A DNA stretch of 23,198 bases from Scalindua sp964437425 (GTDB lineage: Bacteria; Planctomycetota; Brocadiia; Brocadiales; Scalinduaceae). Location of the stretch: assembly GCA_964437425.1 (NCBI GenBank), contig CAYTGO010000047.1, forward strand, positions 1 to 23,198, written 5' to 3'. Positions 13,450-21,743 of this stretch are shown here, in pieces. The notes under the pieces are model-generated. The model did not search any database, was not told the origin of the DNA, and saw nothing but the letters and a program-made list of their open reading frames with translations. The position numbers were made by a program, and so were the translations under genes. How positions within the stretch are numbered: position 1 is the stretch's first letter; every line of letters starts with the position of its first letter.

Positions 13450-13475
13450 TAACTTTAGGCACTTTAGATCACTTC
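13450..13475. repeat. CTTTAGGCACTTTAG-type dispersed repeat, copy 3
   Basis: It contains AACTTTAGGCACTTTAGATC, then ACTTC. It is nearly identical to the core of the copy at 5945-5986. It lies about 200 bp upstream of the response regulator gene, near the left edge of the efflux island. Confidence 0.75.
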
Positions 13476-13509
13476 ACCCTCCGCCTATATCTAATGACAC
13501 ATAATCATT

Positions 13510-13546
13510 AACATTTCTTAATTATTCCTTCATCTTTCCTTAATGT
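13510..13546 (+). promoter_or_regulatory. Probable response-regulator binding site upstream of the two-component operon
   Basis: Three heptamers in direct orientation with 11-bp periodicity: CTTAATT (13517-13523), CTTCATC (13528-13534) and CTTAATG (13539-13545). The 37-bp segment aligns without gaps to 15807-15843 with 31 identical bases. TATGCT (13551-13556) could be the -10. Direct repeats spaced one helical turn apart are typical of OmpR/PhoB-family sites, so this suggests autoregulation. Confidence 0.7.
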
Positions 13547-13648
13547 CTGTTATGCTATTAAATGTAAAAAGCTCAAATAATTGGTAATAGAATACAGTTT
13601 GTCAACTCCTGTATTTGTATTTTTGTGTCTGTTGAATTGTTTTAAAAT

Positions 13649-14323
13649 ATGAGAATATTAGTTGTTGAAGATGAAGAGAAGTTAGCAAGATACCTCAAAA
13701 AGGGACTTGAAGAAAGCTCTTATGTAGTGGATCTTGCACTTAATGGTACAGATGGATTACATCTGGCAACACATGAAAGTTATGACCTCATCATACTGGA
13801 CATTATGTTGCCTGAATATGATGGTTTGTCGATACTTAAAGCTGCTCGAAGTGCAGGTATCAACACTCCTGTTATCTTTTTGACAGCGAAAGATTCAACA
13901 AAGGATAAGGTTGAAGGATTAAACATCGGGGCTGATGACTATATCGTCAAGCCTTTCTCTTTTCATGAATTGCTTGCTCGCGTTCGTGTCTGTCTGCGCA
14001 GGGGCAGCCACAAGGCATCGTTAGAATTAAAAGTGGCTGATCTGACACTTGATCCATTAACCAGAAAGGTATTCAGGGGAAAGCAAAGGATAGAAATGTC
14101 TCCTACTGAATTTTCACTTCTGGAATATTTGATGAACCATGCGGGTCAGGTAGTTACCCGAACGATGATCTCAGAACACGTATGGGACTCGAACTTTGAG
14201 AGTTTCAGTAATGTAGTGGATGTTCATATAGCCAAGCTGAGAAATAAAATTGATAAGGGTTTTGATATAAAACTCATACACACAAAAAGAGGTGCGGGAT
14301 ATGTCATCGAAGAACAGGATTAG
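13649..14323 (+). CDS. OmpR/PhoB-family response regulator, CusR/CopR-like
   Basis: A 224-residue DNA-binding response regulator. The receiver domain (1-118) has the acidic pocket E7/D8, phosphoacceptor D51 (LIILDIMLPEYDG), T79 and K101 (IVKPFS). The winged-helix domain (about 128-222) ends with the usual GAGYVIEE wing. It is partnered with the overlapping histidine kinase gene and lies upstream of an RND efflux operon, which is the arrangement of metal-responsive pairs such as CusRS and CopRS. The effector metal cannot be read from sequence. The ATG at 13649 has no good ribosome-binding site. The regulator probably binds the heptamer arrays found upstream of its own gene and of the efflux operon. 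Confidence 0.94.
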   Translation: MRILVVEDEEKLARYLKKGLEESSYVVDLALNGTDGLHLATHESYDLIILDIMLPEYDGLSILKAARSAGINTPVIFLTAKDSTKDKVEGLNIGADDYIVKPFSFHELLARVRVCLRRGSHKASLELKVADLTLDPLTRKVFRGKQRIEMSPTEFSLLEYLMNHAGQVVTRTMISEHVWDSNFESFSNVVDVHIAKLRNKIDKGFDIKLIHTKRGAGYVIEEQD

Positions 14324-15737
14324 ATTCCTTAAAACTATCAGCTTTAAAATCACCTTATGGTATTTGCTGTCAGTTATGGGAATATTACTCTTTTCGGGGA
14401 CATTTCTATATTTTCGTCTGCAACATAAGCTGAATAAAAAAGCAGATCAACTGATCCTGGATGAGGAGGAAGAGCTTCTGCTGACGCTTCTGGACAAAGA
14501 TTCCACACTGAATGATCTAAAGTCTACAATTGCGCTGGAATTCTCTGAAGACAGATATTACAAGTTATCAATCAGGCTACTGGGTGCTGAAGGGAAGGCA
14601 ATTATCGTTTCTGATAACTTTTCAGTTCAAGATCTGAAGGCATCAGAAATAGCTGTTACAAAAGCAAGAGGAGGTGAGAGTGTATTTCAAACTGTACGGG
14701 TCCGGGAGAGGAAGTATCCATTTCGTTTACTGACAGAAGCAATAGACCAGGACGGTTCATTAAAGTATATTCTCCAGATTGGTCTTTATATGAAACCTCT
14801 GTACAAAACAATAGAGAATTTAAAAAATAATTTATTAATATTGATGCCGATACTCATTGTACTCAGCATTGCCGGTGGCTGGTTTCTCGCAAGGAGGAGC
14901 TTATCACCGATAGAAAACATAACCAGAACCACGCAGAAAATAACCGGATCAAACCTGAATCAGAGACTTGTACCTACACACACTGGCGATGAGGTAGATG
15001 AACTGGCAAATACAATAAACCTCATGCTAGGCAGAATTGAAGATTCTTTCGTTAGAATTGTCCAGTTTACGTCGGATGTCTCCCACGAACTCAGGACACC
15101 TGTTGCTGCCCTTAAAACAGGAGCTGAGGTCATCCTTTCAAAGGAAAGGACGGCGGAAGAGTATCGTGATTTACTTGAAAATAATTTAAGCACTCTGGAA
15201 GGAATGACCAGGATGATAAGCGATTTATTAGAACTCTCAAGGTCAGACTCAGGCACAAGTATTTTACATCTTAAATCATTCAGTTTGGGTAATTTGCTGA
15301 ATGAACTTCAAAATAAATTCAGACTGATATCGGAAACAAAGAACATAAATATCCTTATTAACGAGCTGCCAGACATTCAGATTGAAGGTGATAAAGATTT
15401 ATTGCGGCGTGTCTTTTCCAATTTACTGGACAATGCCATTAAATTTACTCCACCTGGAGGCAGCGTTTCTATCTCTCTGTCGGATAGGGGCAACTATGTT
15501 GTCACCTGTATTGAGGACACAGGAATTGGTATTTCAGAAGCACATCTAGAGAAGGTTTTTGACCGTTTCTTTCGTTCTGACTCTTCACGTTCAAGAGATA
15601 CAGGTGGAACTGGTTTGGGACTGAATATCTGCAAAAACATAGTTGAACTCCATAAAGGAAAGATACAGGTGAAAAGTAAAACCGCTACGGGAAGCACATT
15701 TGAAGTTATACTTCCAAAAGATCTTTCAAATTCCTGA
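14301..15737 (+). CDS. Membrane sensor histidine kinase, CusS-like
   Basis: From ATG 14301 (GAGGTG 6 nt upstream) the protein has 478 residues; an in-frame GTG at 14292 is possible. It overlaps the regulator gene by 23 bp, implying coupling. Layout: transmembrane helix about 16-38 (LWYLLSVMGILLFSGTFLYF), a periplasmic sensor region of about 130 residues, a second transmembrane helix (NLLILMPILIVLSIAGGWFLA), HAMP, then the dimerisation domain with FTSDVSHELRTP (phospho-acceptor H262). The ATPase domain follows: N box NLLDNAIKFTPPGG, G1 EDTGIGI, F box FDRFFR and G2 GGTGLGLNI. All catalytic boxes are intact. It probably senses periplasmic metal or envelope stress, judged by its link to the efflux genes. 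Confidence 0.94.
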   Translation: MSSKNRIRFLKTISFKITLWYLLSVMGILLFSGTFLYFRLQHKLNKKADQLILDEEEELLLTLLDKDSTLNDLKSTIALEFSEDRYYKLSIRLLGAEGKAIIVSDNFSVQDLKASEIAVTKARGGESVFQTVRVRERKYPFRLLTEAIDQDGSLKYILQIGLYMKPLYKTIENLKNNLLILMPILIVLSIAGGWFLARRSLSPIENITRTTQKITGSNLNQRLVPTHTGDEVDELANTINLMLGRIEDSFVRIVQFTSDVSHELRTPVAALKTGAEVILSKERTAEEYRDLLENNLSTLEGMTRMISDLLELSRSDSGTSILHLKSFSLGNLLNELQNKFRLISETKNINILINELPDIQIEGDKDLLRRVFSNLLDNAIKFTPPGGSVSISLSDRGNYVVTCIEDTGIGISEAHLEKVFDRFFRSDSSRSRDTGGTGLGLNICKNIVELHKGKIQVKSKTATGSTFEVILPKDLSNS

Positions 15738-15901
15738 ATACACTCTATTCAAAACTCTCCAGCCGGAAGTTTAACACGGCTACTTTACTATAAAATCTGC
15801 AAGATTAACATTTCTTCATCTTTCTTTCATCCTGCCTTAATGTTTATTTATATATATTAGTAATCTATATAAAGTTATTATTTTACGACAGCATAATAAA
15901 C
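15738..15901. other. Spacer between sensor kinase and efflux operon
   Basis: It holds a weak hairpin AGCCG/CGGCT (about 15762-15782), possibly a terminator for the two-component operon, followed by the conserved regulator box at 15807-15843 and an AT-rich -10-like region. Confidence 0.45.
15807..15843 (+). promoter_or_regulatory. Probable response-regulator binding site upstream of the efflux operon
   Basis: Three 11-bp-phased heptamers: CTTCATC (15814-15820), TTTCATC (15825-15831) and CTTAATG (15836-15842). They lie in the same places as in the element at 13510-13546. TATATT-type sequences around 15848-15858 could be the -10. This links the efflux operon to the adjacent regulator. Confidence 0.7.
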
Positions 15902-17272
15902 ATGGGTCTAAAAACTGTCTGCAACTGTTTAATTTTTTCATTCATCCTTATATTGGTTGGCTGCTCTACGCATTTAACTCATGACCGTACATACGTGTCT
16001 GATTCTATCAGCAGTCGTACCGGACATACCCTTGTATCAACTGAAGATAAGGGAATAAATCTTCCTGATGACGTTTCACTCTCAGACGGTCTAACGGAGG
16101 ATGAAGCGGTTGCAATTGCCTTATGGAATAATGCCAGATTTCAGGCTGACCTCGTAGGACTTGGTTTCTCACGGGCAGATCTGATAGAGGCTGGTATGAT
16201 CAGTAATCCTGTATTTTCAATGTTTTTCCCGGCAGGGCCGAAACAGATGGAAACCACGATATTTATGCCGATAGAGTCATTATGGCAGAGGCCGTATCGC
16301 GTTTCAGCAGCTAAGCTAAGTGCTGAGCGTGTGGCTGAGAATCTTGTTCAGAATGGTCTCAATCTTGTTCGTGACGTCATGATAACCTACGCAGATCTTG
16401 CTTTCTCACAGGAACGGGTAAATATTGCAAAAGAAGAAACAGCACTTAATGGGAAAATCGTTACTATTGTTCAGGCACGCTTGCGTGCCGGTGATATAAG
16501 CGGACTGGATGAGAGAGTATTTCAACTCGAAGCAGCTCGAAAAGAGAGGGATTTGGTTAATAATGTTCGTGATACTGAACTTTTAGACGCAAAATTGAAA
16601 ACTCTCCTGGGACTGGGACAGGAGGAAAATACTCTTAAGCTTACACCAACCCAAATTGACTACGAATGGGATTTCAAGCTCGAAGAACTTATTACTTTGG
16701 CATATGCGGCACGCCCGGATTTACGCGCGGCAGAAATTGCGATTGAGGAAGCAGGTAAGCGTCTGGGATGGGAACGTTCAAAGATCTTCAAGTTTACTGC
16801 CATTGTGGATTTTAATGAAAAGGGTAGGAGCGGTTCTGAATTTGGACCGGGTGCATGGTTTGAGCTGCCTCTCTTTAACAGGAATAATGGTAAGGTCTCA
16901 CGCTCTAAAGCACAATTGGAGCAGGCAGTAAAACAATATGTAGTTGCTAAACAGGATATAGCATTTAATGTGCGTGAGGCGTATACAAATTATCTTTCCG
17001 CGCAGGATGCGTTAAAGGTAGTCCGTTCTGATATATTGCCTTCAGTGGTAGCAGCAGTAAATAAAGCGGGGAAAAGATATTCTGTTGGTGAGATTGCCTA
17101 TCAGGATTTCCTCGAATTTAAACGACAACTTTTGGATTCTCGCTTGAGAGAGGCTGAATCAGTTGCCGAACTGCACCGGGCTTCAGCACAACTCAGGAAT
17201 AGCGTAGGCTTTAAACAGGATACACTGAAAACTATAGAGAGTGAGTTTACAGAAATTAAGGAAGAGTTATGA
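15902..17272 (+). CDS. TolC-family outer-membrane efflux lipoprotein, CusC/CzcC-like
   Basis: Outer-membrane channel of a tripartite RND efflux pump. The 456-residue precursor has a lipoprotein signal with LVGC (lipidated Cys21). The rest is the OEP domain pair, mostly amphipathic helices: an N-terminal half with LTEDEAVAIALWNNARFQADLVGLGFSRADL (about 62-95) and a C-terminal half with a long helix around 320-440 (KAQLEQAVKQYVVAKQDIAFNVREAYTNYLSAQDALKVV). There are no metal-binding motifs, as expected. The ATG at 15902 lacks an evident ribosome-binding site. It is the first gene of the efflux operon and lies 31 bp before the adaptor gene. Confidence 0.9.
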   Translation: MGLKTVCNCLIFSFILILVGCSTHLTHDRTYVSDSISSRTGHTLVSTEDKGINLPDDVSLSDGLTEDEAVAIALWNNARFQADLVGLGFSRADLIEAGMISNPVFSMFFPAGPKQMETTIFMPIESLWQRPYRVSAAKLSAERVAENLVQNGLNLVRDVMITYADLAFSQERVNIAKEETALNGKIVTIVQARLRAGDISGLDERVFQLEAARKERDLVNNVRDTELLDAKLKTLLGLGQEENTLKLTPTQIDYEWDFKLEELITLAYAARPDLRAAEIAIEEAGKRLGWERSKIFKFTAIVDFNEKGRSGSEFGPGAWFELPLFNRNNGKVSRSKAQLEQAVKQYVVAKQDIAFNVREAYTNYLSAQDALKVVRSDILPSVVAAVNKAGKRYSVGEIAYQDFLEFKRQLLDSRLREAESVAELHRASAQLRNSVGFKQDTLKTIESEFTEIKEEL

Positions 17273-17303
17273 CATTTAATATGATAATGCAAAGGAGATT
17301 ATT

Positions 17304-18521
17304 GTGCGAGGAGGCCTAAGACTTATCATTACATGTACAACTAAATTTGTTTTGCTTTGCTTATTAGTTCTAATTTGTGCATGTAATAAGAGTGATCATT
17401 CAAAAGGAAAATCAAATAAGCCGGCGAAGGTTATAAATGCTGTCAAAGAATCTGAACTTACAACCGTTATACTTTCTCCAAAGGCGGAACAGCGTCTGGG
17501 AATAGAAACTACAGTTACAGAGTACCAAAGCATACGGAACACGTTAAGGCTTGGAGGAGAAATTATTTCACCACCAGGTCATCAAGCGATGATCGCCGCA
17601 CCAATGGCAGGTACGGTTTTCGGAATAAACGGTGATGAGTTACTGTCGGCAGGAACTCAGGTCAAACGAGGCCAGCCAATCCTTAACCTGTTACTGCTGA
17701 CGCCGGAGAAAGATCTTGCGGGTGCACGTGAAGCGGTTGAAGTAAGAAACGTACAATTAGAGGTTGCTCAGGCTCAGGCAGACCGTTCAAAGCTTCTTTT
17801 GCAGGATAAGGCAACCAGCGAGAAGATTTATCTGCAGGCACAAGCCGGACTGGCTGCAGCAAGTGCTTCCCTCAAGGCGGCTAAAGCACGACTGGGTCTA
17901 TTGGACGGTACAGGGATGGAATCAGCAACGGAAGGGCTTTCTGCTTTTGTGCTGAAATCACCTGTTAACGGAGTGATACAGCGCATTTATGTTGCATCGG
18001 GACAAGCCGTTTCTGCGTCAACACTCCTGTTTGAGGTTGCCAGCCAGGATCCTGTCTGGGTACGTGTACCTGTTTATGTTGGTGACATGGTAAAGATAGA
18101 TCAGAAGCAGGACGCAACTATTCAATCTCTCGGGAATGTAAGTAATATAAATGTATACAAAGCAAAACCTGTAAACGGTCCACCACTCAGCGATCCCAAT
18201 AGCGTATCGTCAGATCTTTTCTTTGAAGTATCAAATCCTGAAGGTTTCTTTCGTATTGGACAGAAGATTAATGTTTTACTAACACAGCTGGGTTCCGGTA
18301 ATAGAATTGTTGTTCCATGGTCCGCAATAATGTACGACATCAATGGTGGGAACTGGGTTTATTTGAGAACAAGCCGTCAAACTTACTCAAGGAGGAGGGT
18401 TGAAGTATCCAGTGTGATTGATGGTTTAGCGGTACTGACACGCGGTATCAACAAAGATGAGGATGTTGTTACTACAGGGGCGGCAGAGTTATTTGGAACA
18501 GAGTTTGGAGGAGGTAAATGA
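17304..18521 (+). CDS. RND efflux periplasmic adaptor (membrane fusion protein), CusB/CzcB-like
   Basis: Adaptor linking the RND pump to the outer-membrane channel. The 405-residue protein starts at GTG 17304 with AAGGAG 6 nt upstream. The signal segment ends in LICAC (possible lipidated Cys27). Next come a beta-barrel/lipoyl half (IIAAPMAGTVFGINGDELLSAGTQVKRGQPIL), a helical hairpin (about 140-195, AREAVEVRNVQLEVAQAQADR), the second lipoyl half (FVLKSPVNGVIQRIYVASGQAVSASTLLFEV), and beta-barrel and membrane-proximal domains (GLAVLTRGINKDEDVVTTGAAELFG). No N-terminal Met triad or Cys/His cluster is seen, so the substrate is open. Its stop overlaps the pump start in ATGA. Confidence 0.9.
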   Translation: MRGGLRLIITCTTKFVLLCLLVLICACNKSDHSKGKSNKPAKVINAVKESELTTVILSPKAEQRLGIETTVTEYQSIRNTLRLGGEIISPPGHQAMIAAPMAGTVFGINGDELLSAGTQVKRGQPILNLLLLTPEKDLAGAREAVEVRNVQLEVAQAQADRSKLLLQDKATSEKIYLQAQAGLAAASASLKAAKARLGLLDGTGMESATEGLSAFVLKSPVNGVIQRIYVASGQAVSASTLLFEVASQDPVWVRVPVYVGDMVKIDQKQDATIQSLGNVSNINVYKAKPVNGPPLSDPNSVSSDLFFEVSNPEGFFRIGQKINVLLTQLGSGNRIVVPWSAIMYDINGGNWVYLRTSRQTYSRRRVEVSSVIDGLAVLTRGINKDEDVVTTGAAELFGTEFGGGK

Positions 18522-21500
18522 TAAGGTGGCTGGTTTCAACATCTTTGCGACTGCGTTTATCCATTGTAGTAGTAACCATGATTTTATTAATAGCAGGTTC
18601 GCATACGGTAAGCAGACAGAGCTCCTTTGATGTATTCCCGGAATTTGCTCCTCCCCTCGTTGAGATACAGACAGAAGGACCCGGACTTTCTACTTCTGAA
18701 ATTGAGACACTGATTACCATACCTGTTGAGAGTGCCGTTAACGGTGTTTCATGGTTGAAGAAGGTACGTTCAAAGTCTGTGCTTGGTCTTTCATCAGTAG
18801 TGCTCTATTTTGAGGAGGGTACAGACGTCATGCAGGCACGGCAGTTAGTTCAGGAGCGGCTGGCTCAGCTTGCAGAAAAACTGCCATCAGTGGTCAAAGC
18901 TCCGGTGATTCTCTCTCCACTCTCTTCCACCAGCAGAATCCTGAAGATAGGACTCTCTTCACAAGAACTGTCACAGATGGATATGACTACAGTTGCAAAG
19001 TGGACTATCAGACCACGTCTTATGTCCATCCCGGGAGTTGCAAATGTTGCCATCTGGGGGCAGCGAGATCGCCAGATTCAGGTACTTATAGACCCTGATA
19101 ATCTGTATACCCATGGGGTTACTACAAACGACGTAGTACGGTCTGTGCGTAACGCTACAGCTATCGGTGGAGGTGGATTTATCGACACGCCCAATCAGCG
19201 TCTTGCAGTTACAAATGTTCTGTCTCTTAAAAAACCTGAAGACCTCGCACACGTTCCGGTTGCTTTTCGTAATGGAGCAGCCATGAAGCTGGGCGATCTG
19301 GCTGAACTGGTAGAAGGTTTTCCACCGCCCATTGGTGACGCGGTTATAAACGACGGACCGGGATTACTTCTTATCGTTGAAAAACAGCCATGGGGTAATA
19401 CACTTGAAGTAACTCGAAAGATTGAAGAAGTGCTTGAAGCTCTCAGGCCGGGTATTAAGGATATTGAAATAGATTCTACTATCTTTCGTCCAGCTACATT
19501 TATAGAAATGTCTCTACATAATCTTAATACGTCACTGCTTATCGGCTGTGTCCTGGTAATTATTGTGCTGTCATTTTTCCTTAATGACTGGAGGACTGCC
19601 CTGATCAGTGTCCTGGCAATTCCGACTTCGCTGGTTATAGCCTCGCTGATTCTTCACTATCGTGGTGGAACCATTAATACCATGGTGCTTGCCGGGCTTG
19701 TTATAGCGCTTGGTGAGCTGGTTGACGATGCAGTTATAGATGTGGAGAACATCATGCGCAGGCTTCGTCTCAACCGTGAGGCTGGTAACCCGGAATCGTC
19801 ATTCAAGGTTGTGCTGAACGCTTCACTGGAAGTGCGCAGCTCAGTTGTATACGGCAGCGTAATCGTTGTACTGGTACTTATTCCCGTATTTTTCCTTGAG
19901 GGATTGGCGGGTTCATTCTTCAGCCCTCTTGCTTTCTCCTATATACTGGCCATCATGTCGTCCTTGTTTGTAGCCCTTACGCTAACGCCCGCTTTGTCAC
20001 TGATTCTTTTACCGGGGGCGTCTCACCGCAGGGAACCATCATTCGTGAGATGGCTGAAAGCACGTTACCGGTCTATACTGCCGTCTTTGATTATGAGGCC
20101 TAAGCGTGTATTGTCTTTCCTGGGTGGTGCCTTACTCCTGGCACTAGTGGCTATTACCTTTCTGGGTGAAGAATTTCTTCCTAATTTTAAAGAGCACGAC
20201 TTCCTGATGCACTGGGTTGAAAAACCTGGGACTTCTCTGCAGGCTATGAAGCGTATAACAACCCGTGTAAGTAAAGAGCTTCGTTCCATTCCGGGAGTAC
20301 GTAATTTCGGCTCTCATATAGGCAGATCAGAGGTTGCTGATGAGGTGGTAGGTCCCAATTTTACGGAACTCTGGATCAGTATGGATCCCAAGGTAGACTA
20401 CGATGCGACGGTAGCAAAAATACAGGAAGTTGTAGACGGTTATCCGGGTCTGTACAGAGATCTGCTTACGTATCTGCGGGAGAGGATTAAGGAGGTGCTT
20501 ACCGGATCCAGCGCTACAATTGTTGTGCGTATATATGGTGAGAATCTGGATATTCTCCGTGAAAAAGCAGAAGAAGTAAGGTCATATATTTCTAATGTAA
20601 GAGGTGTTGTTGACTTGAAGGTACAGCCGCAGATTCTGGTGCCACAGGTGGAGGTACGTTTCAGCCCGGAGGCTGCTGCGAATTTCGGATTGAATGGCGG
20701 TACGGTTCGTAATACCGTGGCATTACTTATGAATGGGATGAAGGTGGGAGAATTTTATGAAGACCAGGATATTTTTGATGTAGTCGTCTGGGGCGCTCCT
20801 CAGGTTCGTGATAGTCTCAATTCACTTCGTTCTATGAGGATTGAACTGCCAACAGGAGGCATAGTTCCATTGAATGAAGTAGCAGGAGTTACTGTTGTTC
20901 CTGTACCGAACAAGATTACGCGTGAATCGGCGTCACGCTATACAGAGGTTACGTGTAATGTGCGTGGCCGTGACCTTCGTGGCGTGGCGCATGATATTAG
21001 AAGCAGGGTGGATAACATTTCATTCGATAGTGGTTATCATCCGGAGGTTCTGGGAGAATACGAGGCACAGGAGGCATCGAGAAACCGGATTATTATACTC
21101 TCAATAATAGTCGTTATAGGTATTTTTCTTATACTGCATGTGAGTTTCGGCTCTGTCAGACCTGCCATGCTTGTATTTCTGGGTCTGCCTTTTGCCTTGA
21201 TTGGCGGTGTGGTAGCTGCATTTCTGGGAGGTGGTGTGCTCTCGCTCGGTTCACTGATAGGTTTTATTACGGTGCTTGGTATCTCCGCCAGGAACAGCAT
21301 TATGCTCATCAGCCACTATGATCATCTGGAGGTAGAGGAGAAACAGCCTTTTGATATCAACCTGATTGTTCGTGGCGCAATGGAACGACTGGTTCCTATC
21401 CTGATGACAACTCTGACAACCGGACTTGCGCTTCTACCCATAATTATTGGAGGTAACCTTCCCGGACAGGAAATTGAACATCCTATGGCAATAGTCATTG

Positions 21501-21595
21501 TCGGCGGACTGGTAAGTTCAATTTTGCTCAACCTGTTTGTTATGCCTGTGATGTACTGGAAGCTTCGTGGACATTTGAAGCCAACACTAAGCTAA
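18518..21595 (+). CDS. CusA/CzcA-family (HME) RND efflux pump with altered proton-relay motif
   Basis: Inner-membrane proton-driven efflux pump of 1025 residues, the full RND length with 12 transmembrane helices and two large periplasmic loops. The start ATG overlaps the adaptor stop (ATGA) and has GGAGG upstream. Family features: FDVFPEFAPPLVEIQTEGPGLS (about 36-57), SAVNGVSWLKKVRS, RPRLMSIPGVANVAIWG, and GGTINTMVLAGLVIALGELV in TM4. The TM4 relay motif, usually DFGxxxDGAVxxxEN, reads ALGELVDDAVIDVEN here: CzcA D402, D408 and E415 correspond to A397, D403 and E410. The pump therefore belongs to a divergent branch. Metal substrate (Cu/Ag, Zn/Co/Ni or none) is not resolved by sequence. Confidence 0.93.
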   Translation: MIRWLVSTSLRLRLSIVVVTMILLIAGSHTVSRQSSFDVFPEFAPPLVEIQTEGPGLSTSEIETLITIPVESAVNGVSWLKKVRSKSVLGLSSVVLYFEEGTDVMQARQLVQERLAQLAEKLPSVVKAPVILSPLSSTSRILKIGLSSQELSQMDMTTVAKWTIRPRLMSIPGVANVAIWGQRDRQIQVLIDPDNLYTHGVTTNDVVRSVRNATAIGGGGFIDTPNQRLAVTNVLSLKKPEDLAHVPVAFRNGAAMKLGDLAELVEGFPPPIGDAVINDGPGLLLIVEKQPWGNTLEVTRKIEEVLEALRPGIKDIEIDSTIFRPATFIEMSLHNLNTSLLIGCVLVIIVLSFFLNDWRTALISVLAIPTSLVIASLILHYRGGTINTMVLAGLVIALGELVDDAVIDVENIMRRLRLNREAGNPESSFKVVLNASLEVRSSVVYGSVIVVLVLIPVFFLEGLAGSFFSPLAFSYILAIMSSLFVALTLTPALSLILLPGASHRREPSFVRWLKARYRSILPSLIMRPKRVLSFLGGALLLALVAITFLGEEFLPNFKEHDFLMHWVEKPGTSLQAMKRITTRVSKELRSIPGVRNFGSHIGRSEVADEVVGPNFTELWISMDPKVDYDATVAKIQEVVDGYPGLYRDLLTYLRERIKEVLTGSSATIVVRIYGENLDILREKAEEVRSYISNVRGVVDLKVQPQILVPQVEVRFSPEAAANFGLNGGTVRNTVALLMNGMKVGEFYEDQDIFDVVVWGAPQVRDSLNSLRSMRIELPTGGIVPLNEVAGVTVVPVPNKITRESASRYTEVTCNVRGRDLRGVAHDIRSRVDNISFDSGYHPEVLGEYEAQEASRNRIIILSIIVVIGIFLILHVSFGSVRPAMLVFLGLPFALIGGVVAAFLGGGVLSLGSLIGFITVLGISARNSIMLISHYDHLEVEEKQPFDINLIVRGAMERLVPILMTTLTTGLALLPIIIGGNLPGQEIEHPMAIVIVGGLVSSILLNLFVMPVMYWKLRGHLKPTLS

Positions 21596-21680
21596 TATCA
21601 AAGAAATAAAAAGGATACAGAAAATACTTTCGTGAGATTTCGTGGTTTTTGTGGGGAATGATGTTGCATCTGAAGCTCTC

Positions 21681-21738
21681 CTTCGGCTCCGCCCAGCCTA
21701 TTTGGAGAAGGATTACGTCAAGCTGGGCGGAGTCGAAG
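21681..21738. repeat. 17-bp inverted repeat between convergent pump and gspF genes
   Basis: CTTCGGCTCCGCCCAGC (21681-21697) and GCTGGGCGGAGTCGAAG (21722-21738) pair at 16 of 17 positions around a 24-nt loop. It lies just beyond the gspF stop and 86 bp past the pump stop. It has no T-run on either side. It may limit read-through or be a dispersed repeat of the CTTCGACTCCGC type that I recall from many environmental genomes. Confidence 0.8.
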
Positions 21739-21743
21739 TGTTA

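Larger units (their letters stand above)
12755..13648. other. Divergent intergenic region: pilin leader on the minus strand, regulator promoter on the plus strand
   Basis: Apart from the riboswitch, terminator, possible leader peptide, repeat copy and regulator boxes listed separately, I see a short perfect hairpin CTGAATAC/GTATTCAG (about 13008-13035) between aptamer and terminator. The stretch 13300-13440 holds nothing that I can identify. Confidence 0.6.
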
